In this document: positions 25,885-34,508 of the stretch, in pieces
How the letters are laid out: each line of letters starts with the position of its first letter
Numbering within the stretch: position 1 is the first letter of the stretch
Assembly: GCA_029265405.1 (NCBI GenBank)
Contig: JAJUJI010000012.1
Span: 1-64,000 of the forward strand
Direction of reading: 5' to 3'
Length of the DNA: 64,000 nt
Source of the DNA: Clostridiales bacterium
GTDB lineage: Bacteria; Bacillota; Clostridia; Oscillospirales; Oscillospiraceae
Notes under the pieces: generated by a model
Told to the model about the DNA's origin: nothing
The model's input: only the letters and a program-made list of their open reading frames with translations
Databases searched by the model: none
Made by a program: the position numbers and the translations under genes

Positions 25885-27891
25885 TTGTCCGAGCTTAAAT
25901 ACCCGCATCTTTTCAAGCCCATAGCGCTTGGCAAAACCTGGTTTAAAAACCGCATATTTTCCTCTCCGCAGGACAATCCCGAGCTTACTGCGGACAGGTT
26001 TCTCACGCGCGACGCCATGGCCTTTTACGAGACCAAGGCCAGAGGCGGCTTTGCCTCCGTATGCGTCGGAGATTTTATGGTGGACTCCAGGGCCGGCCAC
26101 AGCCACCCTTACCAGCTTCGGGGCGACGACGTTTTGGGCAAGGCCTCCATGTTCCGTACGGCCAACTCCATAACCCGCCACGGAGCCGTAGCCGGCGTCG
26201 AGCTCAACCACGCCGGCGTCAATTCCAATATGGGCGCGAGGGAGGGCTTCGTCTACGGCCTTACCGACGGCGTACGGGCCGACGGCGTGGAGATAAGGGC
26301 CATGGACGAGGAATGGATAGAGCGCCTGATCGGCTGCTTTGCCGATGCGGCGGCCTTTGCCAGGCAATGCGGCTTCGGCCTTATAACCCTGCACGGAGGC
26401 CACGGCTGGCTGCTGCACCAGTTCATGTCCCCGCGCGAAAACAGGCGCGCCGACCGCTGGGGCGGCTCTCTGGAAAACCGCATGCGCTTTCCGCTGGCCG
26501 TTATCGAAGCCGTAAGAAGGCGCGCGGGAGCGGCCATCCCTATAGAGATCAGGCTCAGCGGCGCGGAATTTTTGCCGGACGGCTACGATATAGACGAGGG
26601 AGTGCGCATGGCAAAGCTGCTTGACGGCAAGGTAGATCTGATCCATGTGTCGGTTGGGCACCATGAGATAGACTCGGCCAGCATGCACACCCACCCCACC
26701 ATGTTCATGGAGGACGGGTGCAACGTAAAATACGCCGCGGAAATTAAGAGGCACGTCAAAACTCCCGTCGCCGCCGTCGGGGCCCTGACCGACCCGGCCC
26801 ATATGGAGGAAATAATCGCCTCCGGCCAGGCCGACATAGTCCAGCTCGGGCGCCAAAGCCTCGCCGACCCCGAGCTTCCAAACAAGGCGAGGACGGGCCG
26901 CGAGGACGACATCAACAAGTGCCTGCGCTGCTTTACCTGCTTTTCGTGCAGCACCCTGGGCGGCATCTTCTACTGCGCCACCAACCCGCTCATAGGCAAC
27001 GAGCTGGACTGCACGCATGGCGCTCCGCCCGCAAAAGCCAAGAGGGTCCTTGTGGCCGGAGGCGGCATAGGCGGCATGCAGGCCGCCCTTACCCTTGCCG
27101 AAATGGGACACAGCGTGGTTTTATGCGAAAAAACGGGCAGGCTTGGCGGGGTTTTGCGCTGCGAGGCCAAAATACCCTTTAAGAAGAAGCTTGAGGACTA
27201 TCTGAACCTTCAGGAGCGCCGCGTTTACCGCTCGCCCATAGAGGTGAGGCTGAATACCGAGGCGACGCCGGAGCTTGCCCGGTCGCTGAGGCCCGACGTC
27301 ATCATCGCGGCTCTCGGCTCCCGGCCGGTGAAGCCGCCAATCAGGGGCATAGATTCGCCCAATGTTTTCGGAGCCGAGGAAATATACCTCGCCCCGGAAA
27401 AGGCCGGAAAAAGCTGCGCCATACTCGGCGGCGGACTTGTCGGCCTGGAGCTTGGCGTCTTTCTCGCAATGGAAGGGCGGAGCGTAACCGTCGTGGAGAT
27501 GCTGCCGTCGACTGTGGCGTCGGAAATAAAGGGCGGCACCTCCGAGCGCATGAGCGGCGCGGCCGGCCTGGCCGCGGGCGACCCCATAGTTCAGGGCGTC
27601 GCCCTGCGCGAAAAGCTCAAAACCCTCCCGGACATGCGCATAATATGCTCAACCAGGGCTTTGGAGGCAACTGACAGGGGGCTTGTCGTAGAGGGGCCGG
27701 AGGGCGTTTACGAGCTTGAGGCCGATACCGTGATATACGCTGCGGGCCAGCGGCCTCTGCGGGAGGAGGCCGAGGCCCTGATGGGCTGCGCCCCGGAGTT
27801 TTACGCGCTCGGCGACTGCGTGACGCCGAATAACATCCTCGCCGCCACCCAGGCGGCGTTCCACATAGCCAGGGACGTTGGAAGGCGCTAA
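25885..27891 (+). CDS. NADH:flavin oxidoreductase / ene-reductase 3
   Basis: A 668-residue third paralogue of the ene-reductase family. The TIM barrel contains HGGHGWLLHQFMSPRENRR; Cys346/349/352/364 form the 4Fe-4S site with an extra Cys at 355; the FAD motif is GGGIGGMQAA and the NAD(P)H motif GGGLVGLELGVF. A 15-20-residue insertion after VVEMLPS makes it longer than the other two. TTG 25885 is preceded by GGAGG at a good distance. It follows nudC closely and precedes an EutH-type transporter, so uptake and reduction of one compound is possible but unproven. Confidence 0.9.
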   Translation: MSELKYPHLFKPIALGKTWFKNRIFSSPQDNPELTADRFLTRDAMAFYETKARGGFASVCVGDFMVDSRAGHSHPYQLRGDDVLGKASMFRTANSITRHGAVAGVELNHAGVNSNMGAREGFVYGLTDGVRADGVEIRAMDEEWIERLIGCFADAAAFARQCGFGLITLHGGHGWLLHQFMSPRENRRADRWGGSLENRMRFPLAVIEAVRRRAGAAIPIEIRLSGAEFLPDGYDIDEGVRMAKLLDGKVDLIHVSVGHHEIDSASMHTHPTMFMEDGCNVKYAAEIKRHVKTPVAAVGALTDPAHMEEIIASGQADIVQLGRQSLADPELPNKARTGREDDINKCLRCFTCFSCSTLGGIFYCATNPLIGNELDCTHGAPPAKAKRVLVAGGGIGGMQAALTLAEMGHSVVLCEKTGRLGGVLRCEAKIPFKKKLEDYLNLQERRVYRSPIEVRLNTEATPELARSLRPDVIIAALGSRPVKPPIRGIDSPNVFGAEEIYLAPEKAGKSCAILGGGLVGLELGVFLAMEGRSVTVVEMLPSTVASEIKGGTSERMSGAAGLAAGDPIVQGVALREKLKTLPDMRIICSTRALEATDRGLVVEGPEGVYELEADTVIYAAGQRPLREEAEALMGCAPEFYALGDCVTPNNILAATQAAFHIARDVGRR

Positions 27892-27955
27892 GACCGGCGC
27901 CCGGGCGAACATGTGGCTCAATAATATAGACCGCAAAAAGCGAGCGTAGGACGAA

Positions 27956-29047
27956 TTGATATTCAAGACCGTTTTAATGGCTCTGATTTCGCTGTTTTTC
28001 GCGCTCGGAGCCGTAGATTTTCTGCTGGGCGGAAGGCTGGGCCTTGCCGCCGATTTTGAGGGCGCTTTTTCCATGGTGGGAAAGATCATGCTGAACATAG
28101 TCGGCATGATCTGTCTCGCCCCCGTCCTCGCCGAGCTTCTGCGCCCGGTCGTGGTGCCAGTTTACGGCTTTTTCGGTATCGACGCGGCCATGTTCGCGCC
28201 CACCTTTCTTGCTCCCGATTCCGGAGGCTATTCCATAGCGGCGGCTCTGGCTTCCGACTCCGCCGTCGGAGCCTGGGCGGGCACCGTCGTGGCCGCCCAT
28301 ATGGGAGCGGCCTTTTCCTTCAATATTCCGGTTAGCCTCGGGATAATAGACAGGTCCCAGCACAGGCTCTACTCGCTGGGGGCCCTTTCCGGCCTTATAG
28401 CCTGCCCCTTCGGCTGCGTCGTCGGAGGGCTGGCTGCCGGGCTTTCGATAGGCGTCATACTCCTGAATCTCGCGCCTGTGATCCTTATAGCCCTTGCCGT
28501 CATATTGGGCCTGTCGCTCAGGCCGGAGGCTTGCATAAGGGCCTTCGTTTCCTTCGGCAAGCTGCTGCGCATATTGATCATTCTCGGCCTCATTTCCGCC
28601 TCCGTGGAGCGCCTGACCGGCTTTGCCCTCATCCCGGGCATGAACCCCATTTCGACCGGCTTCCTTACGGCGGGCACCATAGGGCTGACTCTGGCGGGTA
28701 TTCTGGTGCTTACAAAAATAGTCTCGAAAGCCTTTGCCGGGCCGCTGGCGGCGCTCAGCCGCCGGCTCGGGATAAACGAGCTTTCGCTGCTCATGTGCCT
28801 GAACGCCCTGTGCGCCATTTTGCCCGGAGCGGTAGTCTATGACAAAATGGACAGCCGCGGCAAGCTCATCTTCGCCTCGGTCACCGTGTCAACGGCCAAC
28901 ATACTGGGGGCGCACCTGAGCTTCATAGGCATGAACGCCCCCGAGATGCTGCTGCCCACCGTGGCCGCGCGGCTTACCTCAGGCCTAATTGGCATATTGG
29001 CGGCGCTGTTGTTTGCAAGGACAACCAAAATAGGCCGGGAGGGCTGA
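27956..29047 (+). CDS. EutH-family (ethanolamine transporter-like) membrane protein
   Basis: A 363-residue polytopic membrane protein with about ten hydrophobic helices. It resembles EutH through MFAPTFLAPDSGGYSIA, GAAFSFNIPVSLGIIDR and the ending AHLSFIGMNAPEMLLP, motifs typical of the ethanolamine permease family. No other eut gene (lyase, acetaldehyde dehydrogenase, microcompartment shell) is in the window. The start is TTG 27956, preceded by AGGACG. It sits 64 bases after ene-reductase 3 and is the last gene before a strong hairpin. It probably moves a small amine or related compound; ethanolamine itself is not certain. Confidence 0.85.
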   Translation: MIFKTVLMALISLFFALGAVDFLLGGRLGLAADFEGAFSMVGKIMLNIVGMICLAPVLAELLRPVVVPVYGFFGIDAAMFAPTFLAPDSGGYSIAAALASDSAVGAWAGTVVAAHMGAAFSFNIPVSLGIIDRSQHRLYSLGALSGLIACPFGCVVGGLAAGLSIGVILLNLAPVILIALAVILGLSLRPEACIRAFVSFGKLLRILIILGLISASVERLTGFALIPGMNPISTGFLTAGTIGLTLAGILVLTKIVSKAFAGPLAALSRRLGINELSLLMCLNALCAILPGAVVYDKMDSRGKLIFASVTVSTANILGAHLSFIGMNAPEMLLPTVAARLTSGLIGILAALLFARTTKIGREG

Positions 29048-29081
29048 CGGCTTTTCGCATCCGTCTCCGAACGCCGCACCC

Positions 29082-29116
29082 CATTCCGGCCCGTGCCCGC
29101 GCATCGGGCCGGAATG
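29082..29116 (+). terminator. Hairpin after the EutH-like gene
   Basis: A perfect 12-bp stem CATTCCGGCCCG / CGGGCCGGAATG lies 35 bases after the stop at 29047. It is followed by an AT-rich but not T-only stretch, so termination is likely but may be inefficient. Confidence 0.6.
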
Positions 29117-29156
29117 CGATTCAAATCGGCGCGTGTCGTTTCGTTTAATAAATTAT

Positions 29157-29198
29157 ATCTTTATTGTTATAGACAATAAAGATTGACTGTGCTATATT
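29157..29198 (+). promoter_or_regulatory. rnf promoter overlapped by a 27-base palindrome
   Basis: TAGACA (29170-29175) and TATATT (29193-29198) are 17 bases apart. ATCTTTATTGT and ACAATAAAGAT (29157-29167, 29173-29183) form a perfect inverted repeat with a five-base spacer that covers the -35. A dimeric regulator bound there would block RNA polymerase. The motif does not match the Rex consensus that I know. Confidence 0.6.
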
Positions 29199-29204
29199 AC
29201 CTGT

Positions 29205-29233
29205 GCAGCAGGCAATTAGCAATTGTTTGCTGC
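29205..29233 (+). promoter_or_regulatory. 5' leader hairpin of the rnf transcript
   Basis: GCAGCAGGCAATT and AATTGTTTGCTGC pair over 13 positions (two as G-U) around a three-base loop, starting at the predicted transcription start. It may protect the messenger 5' end and sits 17 bases before the GAGG ribosome site. Confidence 0.5.
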
Positions 29234-29262
29234 ATTAACTCAATGTATGCGAGGTGTGGCTC

Positions 29263-30570
29263 TTGTCACCTTCATTTTTCGGAGGCATCCATCCAGACGA
29301 CGGCAAAAGGCTTGCCTCAAATTCCGCCATCGAGGTTCTTCCGCCGCCCGAGCAGGTCGTGATACCGATGTCCATGCACATAGGCGCGGAATGCGTCCCC
29401 GCCGTCAAAAAGGGCGACAGGGTTTTGCTGGGACAGGTCATAGGGGAGGCGCCCTCCTTTGTTTCGGCGCCCATACACTCCAGCGTGTCGGGCGTCGTCG
29501 CGGCGGTGGAGCCCCGTCTGCACCCCAACGGCAGAAATGTCCTTTCGGTCGTAATAAGCAACGACGGAAAGGACGAGTACTATGAAGGCGTGGCGCCGCA
29601 TGAGGAAGACGCGCTGTCTCCCTCCGACATAATAGGCATTGTGAAGGCCGCCGGCATCGTCGGCATGGGCGGCGCGGCCTTCCCGACGCACGCGAAGATT
29701 TCCAGCGCGCTGGGCAGGGTCGATACGATGATAGTCAACGCCGCCGAGTGCGAGCCTTATATAACGGCCGACCACCGCATACTGCTGGAGCGGCCGGACG
29801 AGGTGCTGGCCGGGATTCGGCTGCTGATGAGGGCGCTGGGGCTCGACAGGGCCGTGCTGGCGGTGGAAGCCAATAAAGCCGACGCCATTAAAGCTTTAAA
29901 GGAGAAGCTGAGGCCCGGCGGGGACGGCATACGGCTCCTGACGCTTAAAACGCGCTACCCCCAGGGCGCGGAAAAGCAGCTCATACAGACCGTGACCGGG
30001 CGGCAGGTGCCTCTGGGCGGCCTGCCGGCCGACGTGGGCTGCGTCGTGTTCAACGCCTTCACCTGCTGGTCCGTCAACCGCGCGGTAAAGACGGGCCTGC
30101 CCGCCATAGAGAGGGTGGTTACCGTTTCCGGCCCCGGGATAGCGGCGCCGAGCAACCTCCTGTGCCGTATAGGTACCCCCGTAGAACGCCTCATCTCCGC
30201 CGCCGGAGGCCTTGCGGGCGAGGTCAACAAGATAATCATGGGCGGCCCGATGATGGGAAACGCGATATACAGCACGGAGGTTCCCGTCGTAAAGGGCACC
30301 AACTCCGTCCTTGCCATGACAAAGGAATATGACAGGCATGTTGAAAACCCGGCCTGCATCCGCTGCGGCAGGTGCGTAGCCGTCTGCCCCATGCGCCTTC
30401 AGCCGCTTTATCTCTATATCTGCGAGCGCAAGGGCGACGCCGCGGGCCTGAACAGGCTCAACGTCTCCGACTGCATAGAGTGCGGCTCCTGCGCCTACAT
30501 CTGCCCCGGCAGGCTGGAGCTTGTGCAATCCATAAGAAGCGGGAAAGCGATAGCCAGAGGCAAAAAATAA
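29263..30570 (+). CDS. rnfC: Rnf complex subunit RnfC
   Basis: A 435-residue peripheral subunit of the Rnf ferredoxin:NAD oxidoreductase, which binds NADH and FMN. It begins FFGGIHPDDGK, the usual RnfC opening, and has the FMN/NADH region GMGGAAFPTHAKI. Two 4Fe-4S motifs follow, CIRCGRCVAVCP and CIECGSCAYICP. TTG 29263 is preferred because GAGG lies eight bases upstream; the GTG at 29254 overlaps that site. It is first in the order C-D-G-E-A-B. The complex moves Na+ or H+ across the membrane while passing electrons from ferredoxin to NAD. Confidence 0.95.
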   Translation: MSPSFFGGIHPDDGKRLASNSAIEVLPPPEQVVIPMSMHIGAECVPAVKKGDRVLLGQVIGEAPSFVSAPIHSSVSGVVAAVEPRLHPNGRNVLSVVISNDGKDEYYEGVAPHEEDALSPSDIIGIVKAAGIVGMGGAAFPTHAKISSALGRVDTMIVNAAECEPYITADHRILLERPDEVLAGIRLLMRALGLDRAVLAVEANKADAIKALKEKLRPGGDGIRLLTLKTRYPQGAEKQLIQTVTGRQVPLGGLPADVGCVVFNAFTCWSVNRAVKTGLPAIERVVTVSGPGIAAPSNLLCRIGTPVERLISAAGGLAGEVNKIIMGGPMMGNAIYSTEVPVVKGTNSVLAMTKEYDRHVENPACIRCGRCVAVCPMRLQPLYLYICERKGDAAGLNRLNVSDCIECGSCAYICPGRLELVQSIRSGKAIARGKK

Positions 30571-30608
30571 AGGCGGCGCATTATGGCGCATTATATTATG
30601 AGGAAAGG

Positions 30609-31805
30609 ATGTCGGCCTTGGATAAGGAAAGGCAGCTTATTTTAACGGTTTCCTCCTCCCCCCATATAAGGACAGGCGAGGATACCCGTTCGATCATGCT
30701 CGATGTGATAATAGCCCTTCTGCCGGCTCTGGCGGTGGCGGCCTATATGTTCGGCGTGCGGGCGATACTGCTGGCTCTGGCAAGCACGGCGGCCTGCGTT
30801 TTTTTCGAGTGGGGCTACAGGAAGGCCATGAAAAAGCCCCAGGCGATAGGCGACCTGTCGGCTGCGGTAACGGGCCTGCTTCTCTCCTACTGCTTGCCCG
30901 TCACGACTCCTTTCTGGGCCGTCGTAATAGGGGATTTCTTTGCGATAGTGCTGGTCAAGCAGCTTTTCGGAGGCATAGGCAAGAATTTCGTAAACCCGGC
31001 CCTGGCGGCCCGCGCCTTTATGTTTTCGTGGCCGGTAATAATGACGACCTGGGTTACTCCCCTATCGTACAAATCCTTTTTTACCCTTAAGCTGATCGAC
31101 GCTTCGACAGGCCCCACCGTGGACGCGGTTACGGCAGCCACGCCCCTGGCCAGCCTGGCAAACGGAGCCATCCCCGAATCCGTAAGCCTGCTCCAGGCCT
31201 TCGTCGGGCAGGTGGGCGGCTCCATGGGCGAGATTTCCGCCTTCGCCCTGCTGCTCGGCGGCTTATACCTGCTCGTCAGAAGGGTCATCACCCCGGTCAT
31301 ACCGCTCTCATACCTGCTGACCGTCGCGGCGCTGACCTTCATTTTTCCTCTGGGCGGAAATGGCCGCCTGGAATGGATGCTCTGGCAGCTTTGCAGCGGC
31401 GGGCTGATGCTCGGCGCCGTCTTTATGGCGACGGATTATACCACCTCGCCGGTAAACCCCAGGGCGCAGGCCGTATACGGGATAGGCTGCGGAGCGATAA
31501 CCGTATTCATACGCTATTTCGGCGCCTACGTCGAGGGCGTTTCCTACGCGATACTGCTGATGAACACCTGCGTATGGCTCCTGGACAGAGCCTTCCACAG
31601 CGGCCGTTTCGGTGCGGCGAGGAAAAGGCTCGCGCCGGCGGCGGCGCAGGCAGGACCCGCGCCTTCTTCCGCCCCAGCTCCGGTCCGGCCTCCCGAGAGG
31701 CCTGCCGAAAAGCCCGAAACCGGCTCGGCCGGGGCGGCAGCGGATGAAGCCGGAAAAGCCTCCGCCGGCGCTCCAGACCCGAAGGAGGAAAAAAGCGATG
31801 AATAG
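30609..31805 (+). CDS. rnfD: Rnf complex subunit RnfD
   Basis: A 398-residue membrane subunit carrying a covalent FMN on Thr in the DAVTAATPLA motif. Nine to ten hydrophobic helices span about residues 30-330. The last 65 residues form a cytoplasmic tail rich in Ala, Pro, Glu and Lys (for example PAPVRPPERPAEKPE) that the usual family length of about 320-350 residues lacks. ATG 30609 has GAGG close upstream; TTG 30618, with a better-spaced AGGAAAGG, is an alternative. Its stop overlaps the rnfG start by eight bases. Confidence 0.93.
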   Translation: MSALDKERQLILTVSSSPHIRTGEDTRSIMLDVIIALLPALAVAAYMFGVRAILLALASTAACVFFEWGYRKAMKKPQAIGDLSAAVTGLLLSYCLPVTTPFWAVVIGDFFAIVLVKQLFGGIGKNFVNPALAARAFMFSWPVIMTTWVTPLSYKSFFTLKLIDASTGPTVDAVTAATPLASLANGAIPESVSLLQAFVGQVGGSMGEISAFALLLGGLYLLVRRVITPVIPLSYLLTVAALTFIFPLGGNGRLEWMLWQLCSGGLMLGAVFMATDYTTSPVNPRAQAVYGIGCGAITVFIRYFGAYVEGVSYAILLMNTCVWLLDRAFHSGRFGAARKRLAPAAAQAGPAPSSAPAPVRPPERPAEKPETGSAGAAADEAGKASAGAPDPKEEKSDE

Positions 31806-32370
31806 GGAAAGCGAAAAAGCGCGGGACAAAAGCGCGCCCCGGCTCGTCCTCATCCTTTTCGGCGTCACCGTCGTCGTGGCCGCCCTGCTCGGCCTGGTCA
31901 ACCATATTACGAAGGATGCCATCGCCGAGGGAAAGGCGGCGAAAACCTCCGCCGCGATGAGGGAGGTGCTGCCGGCCGACGATTACACGGAAATCGATAT
32001 CGAGGGCAAGGCCGGGGATATAGTAACCGGGCTTTATGAGGCCGAAACTGACGGAGCGCCCGCCGGCTGGGTGGTCCTGGCCGCTCCGACCGGCTTCGGC
32101 GGAACCATATCCATGGTCGTGGGCATAGACGCCTCCGGCGCCGTGACCGGAGTATCCATAACGGCCATGTCCGAAACCTCGGGCCTTGGGGCCAACGCGC
32201 TGAAGGAGGATTTCCGCGCCCAGTACAGGGGGAAAAGCGGCTCGGTGGCTCTGAGCAAATACGGCGGCGGCATCGACGCCCTGACCGGCGCCACAATAAC
32301 CTCCGAAGCGGTAACTCAAGGCGTAAACGCGGCTTTAAAGGCCGTAGCCGCCATAAGCAAGGGAGGCTGA
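31798..32370 (+). CDS. rnfG: Rnf complex subunit RnfG
   Basis: A 190-residue subunit with one N-terminal membrane helix (about 15-34) and an external FMN-binding domain. The covalent FMN attachment motif is DALTGATITS (Thr in S/T-GAT). AAGGAGG lies upstream of ATG 31798, inside the rnfD end. It accepts electrons on the outer side of the membrane within the Rnf chain. Confidence 0.93.
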   Translation: MNRESEKARDKSAPRLVLILFGVTVVVAALLGLVNHITKDAIAEGKAAKTSAAMREVLPADDYTEIDIEGKAGDIVTGLYEAETDGAPAGWVVLAAPTGFGGTISMVVGIDASGAVTGVSITAMSETSGLGANALKEDFRAQYRGKSGSVALSKYGGGIDALTGATITSEAVTQGVNAALKAVAAISKGG

Positions 32371-32374
32371 AATC

Positions 32375-33019
32375 GTGAAAAGGCAATTCAAAGACGGCCT
32401 GATAGGAAACAATCCCGTCCTTGTCCAGCTTCTCGGCATGTGCTCGACCATGGCGATAACCACGACGCTGTTCAACGGCATAGGGATGGGCGTTTCGGTG
32501 CTTGTTATTCTTACCTGCTCGAACATCGTCATAGCGTTGCTAAGGAAGCTGATACCCGCCAAGATCCGCATAGCCTGCTATATAGTGGTAATAGCCGGCT
32601 TTGTAACGATGGTGGACCTGCTGCTTCAGGCCTTTCTCCCTGCCCTGTCGGCATCGCTCGGCGTCTTTATACCGCTTATCGTCGTCAACTGCATAATACT
32701 CGCCAGGGCCGAATCCTTCGCCTCAAAAAACTCCGTGCTCGCCTCCGCTGTCGACGGCGTTGCCCAGGGCATAGGATATACCGCGGTGCTGGTGGTAATG
32801 TGCGTCATCCGTGAGCTGCTCGGCAACGGCACCTTCGGCGGCGGTCTAATCGGCCCCGGCGGCGCCGGCATAAGGATAATACCCGCCGACTACTCAGCCC
32901 TGCTTGTGATACTCCCCTTCGGGGGCTTCATCACCCTCGGCTGCCTCATTGCCCTGATGCAGTGGGCGCTGAAAAAAAGCGCGGCTAAGGCGGGCGGAAG
33001 CAAGGGGGCCGAAAAATGA
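32375..33019 (+). CDS. rnfE: Rnf complex subunit RnfE
   Basis: A 214-residue integral membrane subunit of the RnfA/RnfE fold with six helices. The N-terminus FKDGLIGNNPVLVQLLGMC is the standard RnfE opening. Conserved cysteines in the helices (LGMCSTMA and VVNCIILARAE) bind the intramembrane iron-sulfur centre shared with RnfA. The start is GTG 32375, after GGGAGG. It overlaps rnfA by four bases. Confidence 0.94.
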   Translation: MKRQFKDGLIGNNPVLVQLLGMCSTMAITTTLFNGIGMGVSVLVILTCSNIVIALLRKLIPAKIRIACYIVVIAGFVTMVDLLLQAFLPALSASLGVFIPLIVVNCIILARAESFASKNSVLASAVDGVAQGIGYTAVLVVMCVIRELLGNGTFGGGLIGPGGAGIRIIPADYSALLVILPFGGFITLGCLIALMQWALKKSAAKAGGSKGAEK

Positions 33020-33606
33020 GCTTTTCAGGCATACTTTCCATAGCCCTCGGGGCGATACTCATAGAGAACTTTATCTATATCAAATTTCTCGGCATCTGCC
33101 CCTTCATGGGCGTGTCGAAAAAAATGGATACGGCGACCGGCATGGGGCTTGCGGTCATATTCGTTATGGGCCTGGCCTCCGTATTCTGCTGGATAGTCAA
33201 CAGGTATCTGCTGGTCCCCCTGGGCCTCGAATATATGCAGACGGTCGCCTACATCCTCGTTATCGCCGCGCTGGTCCAGTTTGTGGAGATGTTCCTCCAG
33301 AAATCCGTTCCCTCCCTGTATCAGGCGCTGGGCATCTATCTGCCGCTCATTACGACAAACTGCGCGGTGCTCGGAGTCGCCCTGCTCAACACCCAATACG
33401 GCTACGGCTTTGTCGAGAGCGTCGTCTACGGGATAACGGGCGGAGTCGGCTTCCTGATTGCGATCGTGCTTTTTGCCAGCGTTCGGGAGCGGCTGGAGCT
33501 GACGGCCGAATATCCCGAGGCTTTCGAGGGCTTCCCCATCGCCCTCATTTCGGCGGGGCTGGTGGCCCTTGCCTTCATGGGCTTTTCGGGCCTCAAGATA
33601 TCGTAG
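33016..33606 (+). CDS. rnfA: Rnf complex subunit RnfA
   Basis: A 196-residue membrane subunit homologous to RnfE in inverted topology. Family motifs are IKFLGICPFMGVSKKMDTA and ITTNCAVLGVALLN, holding the cysteines of the intramembrane Fe-S site. The length is typical. The start overlaps the rnfE stop (ATGA), so the two are coupled and should be made in equal amounts. Confidence 0.95.
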   Translation: MSFSGILSIALGAILIENFIYIKFLGICPFMGVSKKMDTATGMGLAVIFVMGLASVFCWIVNRYLLVPLGLEYMQTVAYILVIAALVQFVEMFLQKSVPSLYQALGIYLPLITTNCAVLGVALLNTQYGYGFVESVVYGITGGVGFLIAIVLFASVRERLELTAEYPEAFEGFPIALISAGLVALAFMGFSGLKIS

Positions 33607-33619
33607 GGAGGCTTTGGCT

Positions 33620-34432
33620 ATGAACAATATTTTATACGCCGTCGCCGTGCTCGGCGGGCTGGGGGCCTTTTTTGGGCTGCTGCTGGCCATCGCCTCAAAG
33701 GTGTTCGCCGTGCGTACGGATGAAAAGCTGGAGGCGATCCTCGCCTGCCTGAGCGGTGCAAACTGCGGAGCCTGCGGCTACGCCGGCTGCGCGGCTTACG
33801 CCGCCGCCGTAGCGGCGGGCGCGCCCATAGACAGGTGCATACCCGGCGGCGACGAGACCGCCAAGCGCATAGCCGACATCATGGGCGCGGCTCCCGCGAA
33901 GGTCGAAAGGCTGGTCGCCTTCGTGCGCTGCAGCGGCGGCGACAAGACCTACGACAAATATGCTTACGAGGGGATAAAGAGCTGCGCCATGGCGGCGTCC
34001 TCCATAAGCGGGGGCCAGCGCTCCTGCGTCTACGGCTGTCTCGGCTACGGAGACTGCGCGAGGGTTTGCCCGCATGGCGCGATAAGCATATCGGGCGGCG
34101 TCGCTCTCGTGGACCGCGAAAAATGCAGGGGCTGCATGCTATGTCTTGCCGCCTGCCCCAAAAAGCTGATAATCAGGATACCTTACTCGGCCGCCAGCAC
34201 GATAGCCTGCGCAAATACCGACAGGGGCGGGCTAACGCGCAACGTCTGCCAGGCCGGCTGCCTGGGCTGCAAGATCTGCGAGAAAAACTGCCCGCACAAC
34301 GCCGTGCATGTCGAGAACAACGTTGCCGTCAAGGACTTTTCAAAATGCACAAACTGCGGCGTCTGCGCCGAAAAATGCCCCCGCAAGCTGATAAAGCCGC
34401 CCTCCGGCCGGCTCGAGGAAAGGGCCGAATAG
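33620..34432 (+). CDS. rnfB: Rnf complex subunit RnfB (ferredoxin-accepting)
   Basis: A 270-residue iron-sulfur subunit that takes electrons from reduced ferredoxin. One N-terminal membrane helix is followed by the four-cysteine cluster motif LSGANCGACGYAGCAAYA with a later Cys in DRCIPGG. Further downstream are ferredoxin-type motifs CRGCMLCLAACPKK, CLGCKICEKNCPHN and CTNCGVCAEKCPRK. ATG 33620 has GGGAGG eight bases upstream. It is the last rnf gene and is followed by a GC-rich hairpin. Confidence 0.95.
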   Translation: MNNILYAVAVLGGLGAFFGLLLAIASKVFAVRTDEKLEAILACLSGANCGACGYAGCAAYAAAVAAGAPIDRCIPGGDETAKRIADIMGAAPAKVERLVAFVRCSGGDKTYDKYAYEGIKSCAMAASSISGGQRSCVYGCLGYGDCARVCPHGAISISGGVALVDREKCRGCMLCLAACPKKLIIRIPYSAASTIACANTDRGGLTRNVCQAGCLGCKICEKNCPHNAVHVENNVAVKDFSKCTNCGVCAEKCPRKLIKPPSGRLEERAE

Positions 34433-34449
34433 ACGGCAAGACGAACTGC

Positions 34450-34476
34450 GGGGAACGGGACGGCCCGTTCCCCTTC
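34450..34476 (+). terminator. Hairpin at the end of the rnf operon
   Basis: GGGGAACGGG (34450-34459) and CCCGTTCCCC (34464-34473) form a perfect 10-bp stem with a four-base loop, followed by TTCTT. The T-run is weak, so readthrough into cysK is possible. Confidence 0.65.
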
Positions 34477-34508
34477 TTAGAATAACCGAAAGGAACAGCT
34501 TTAACCTT

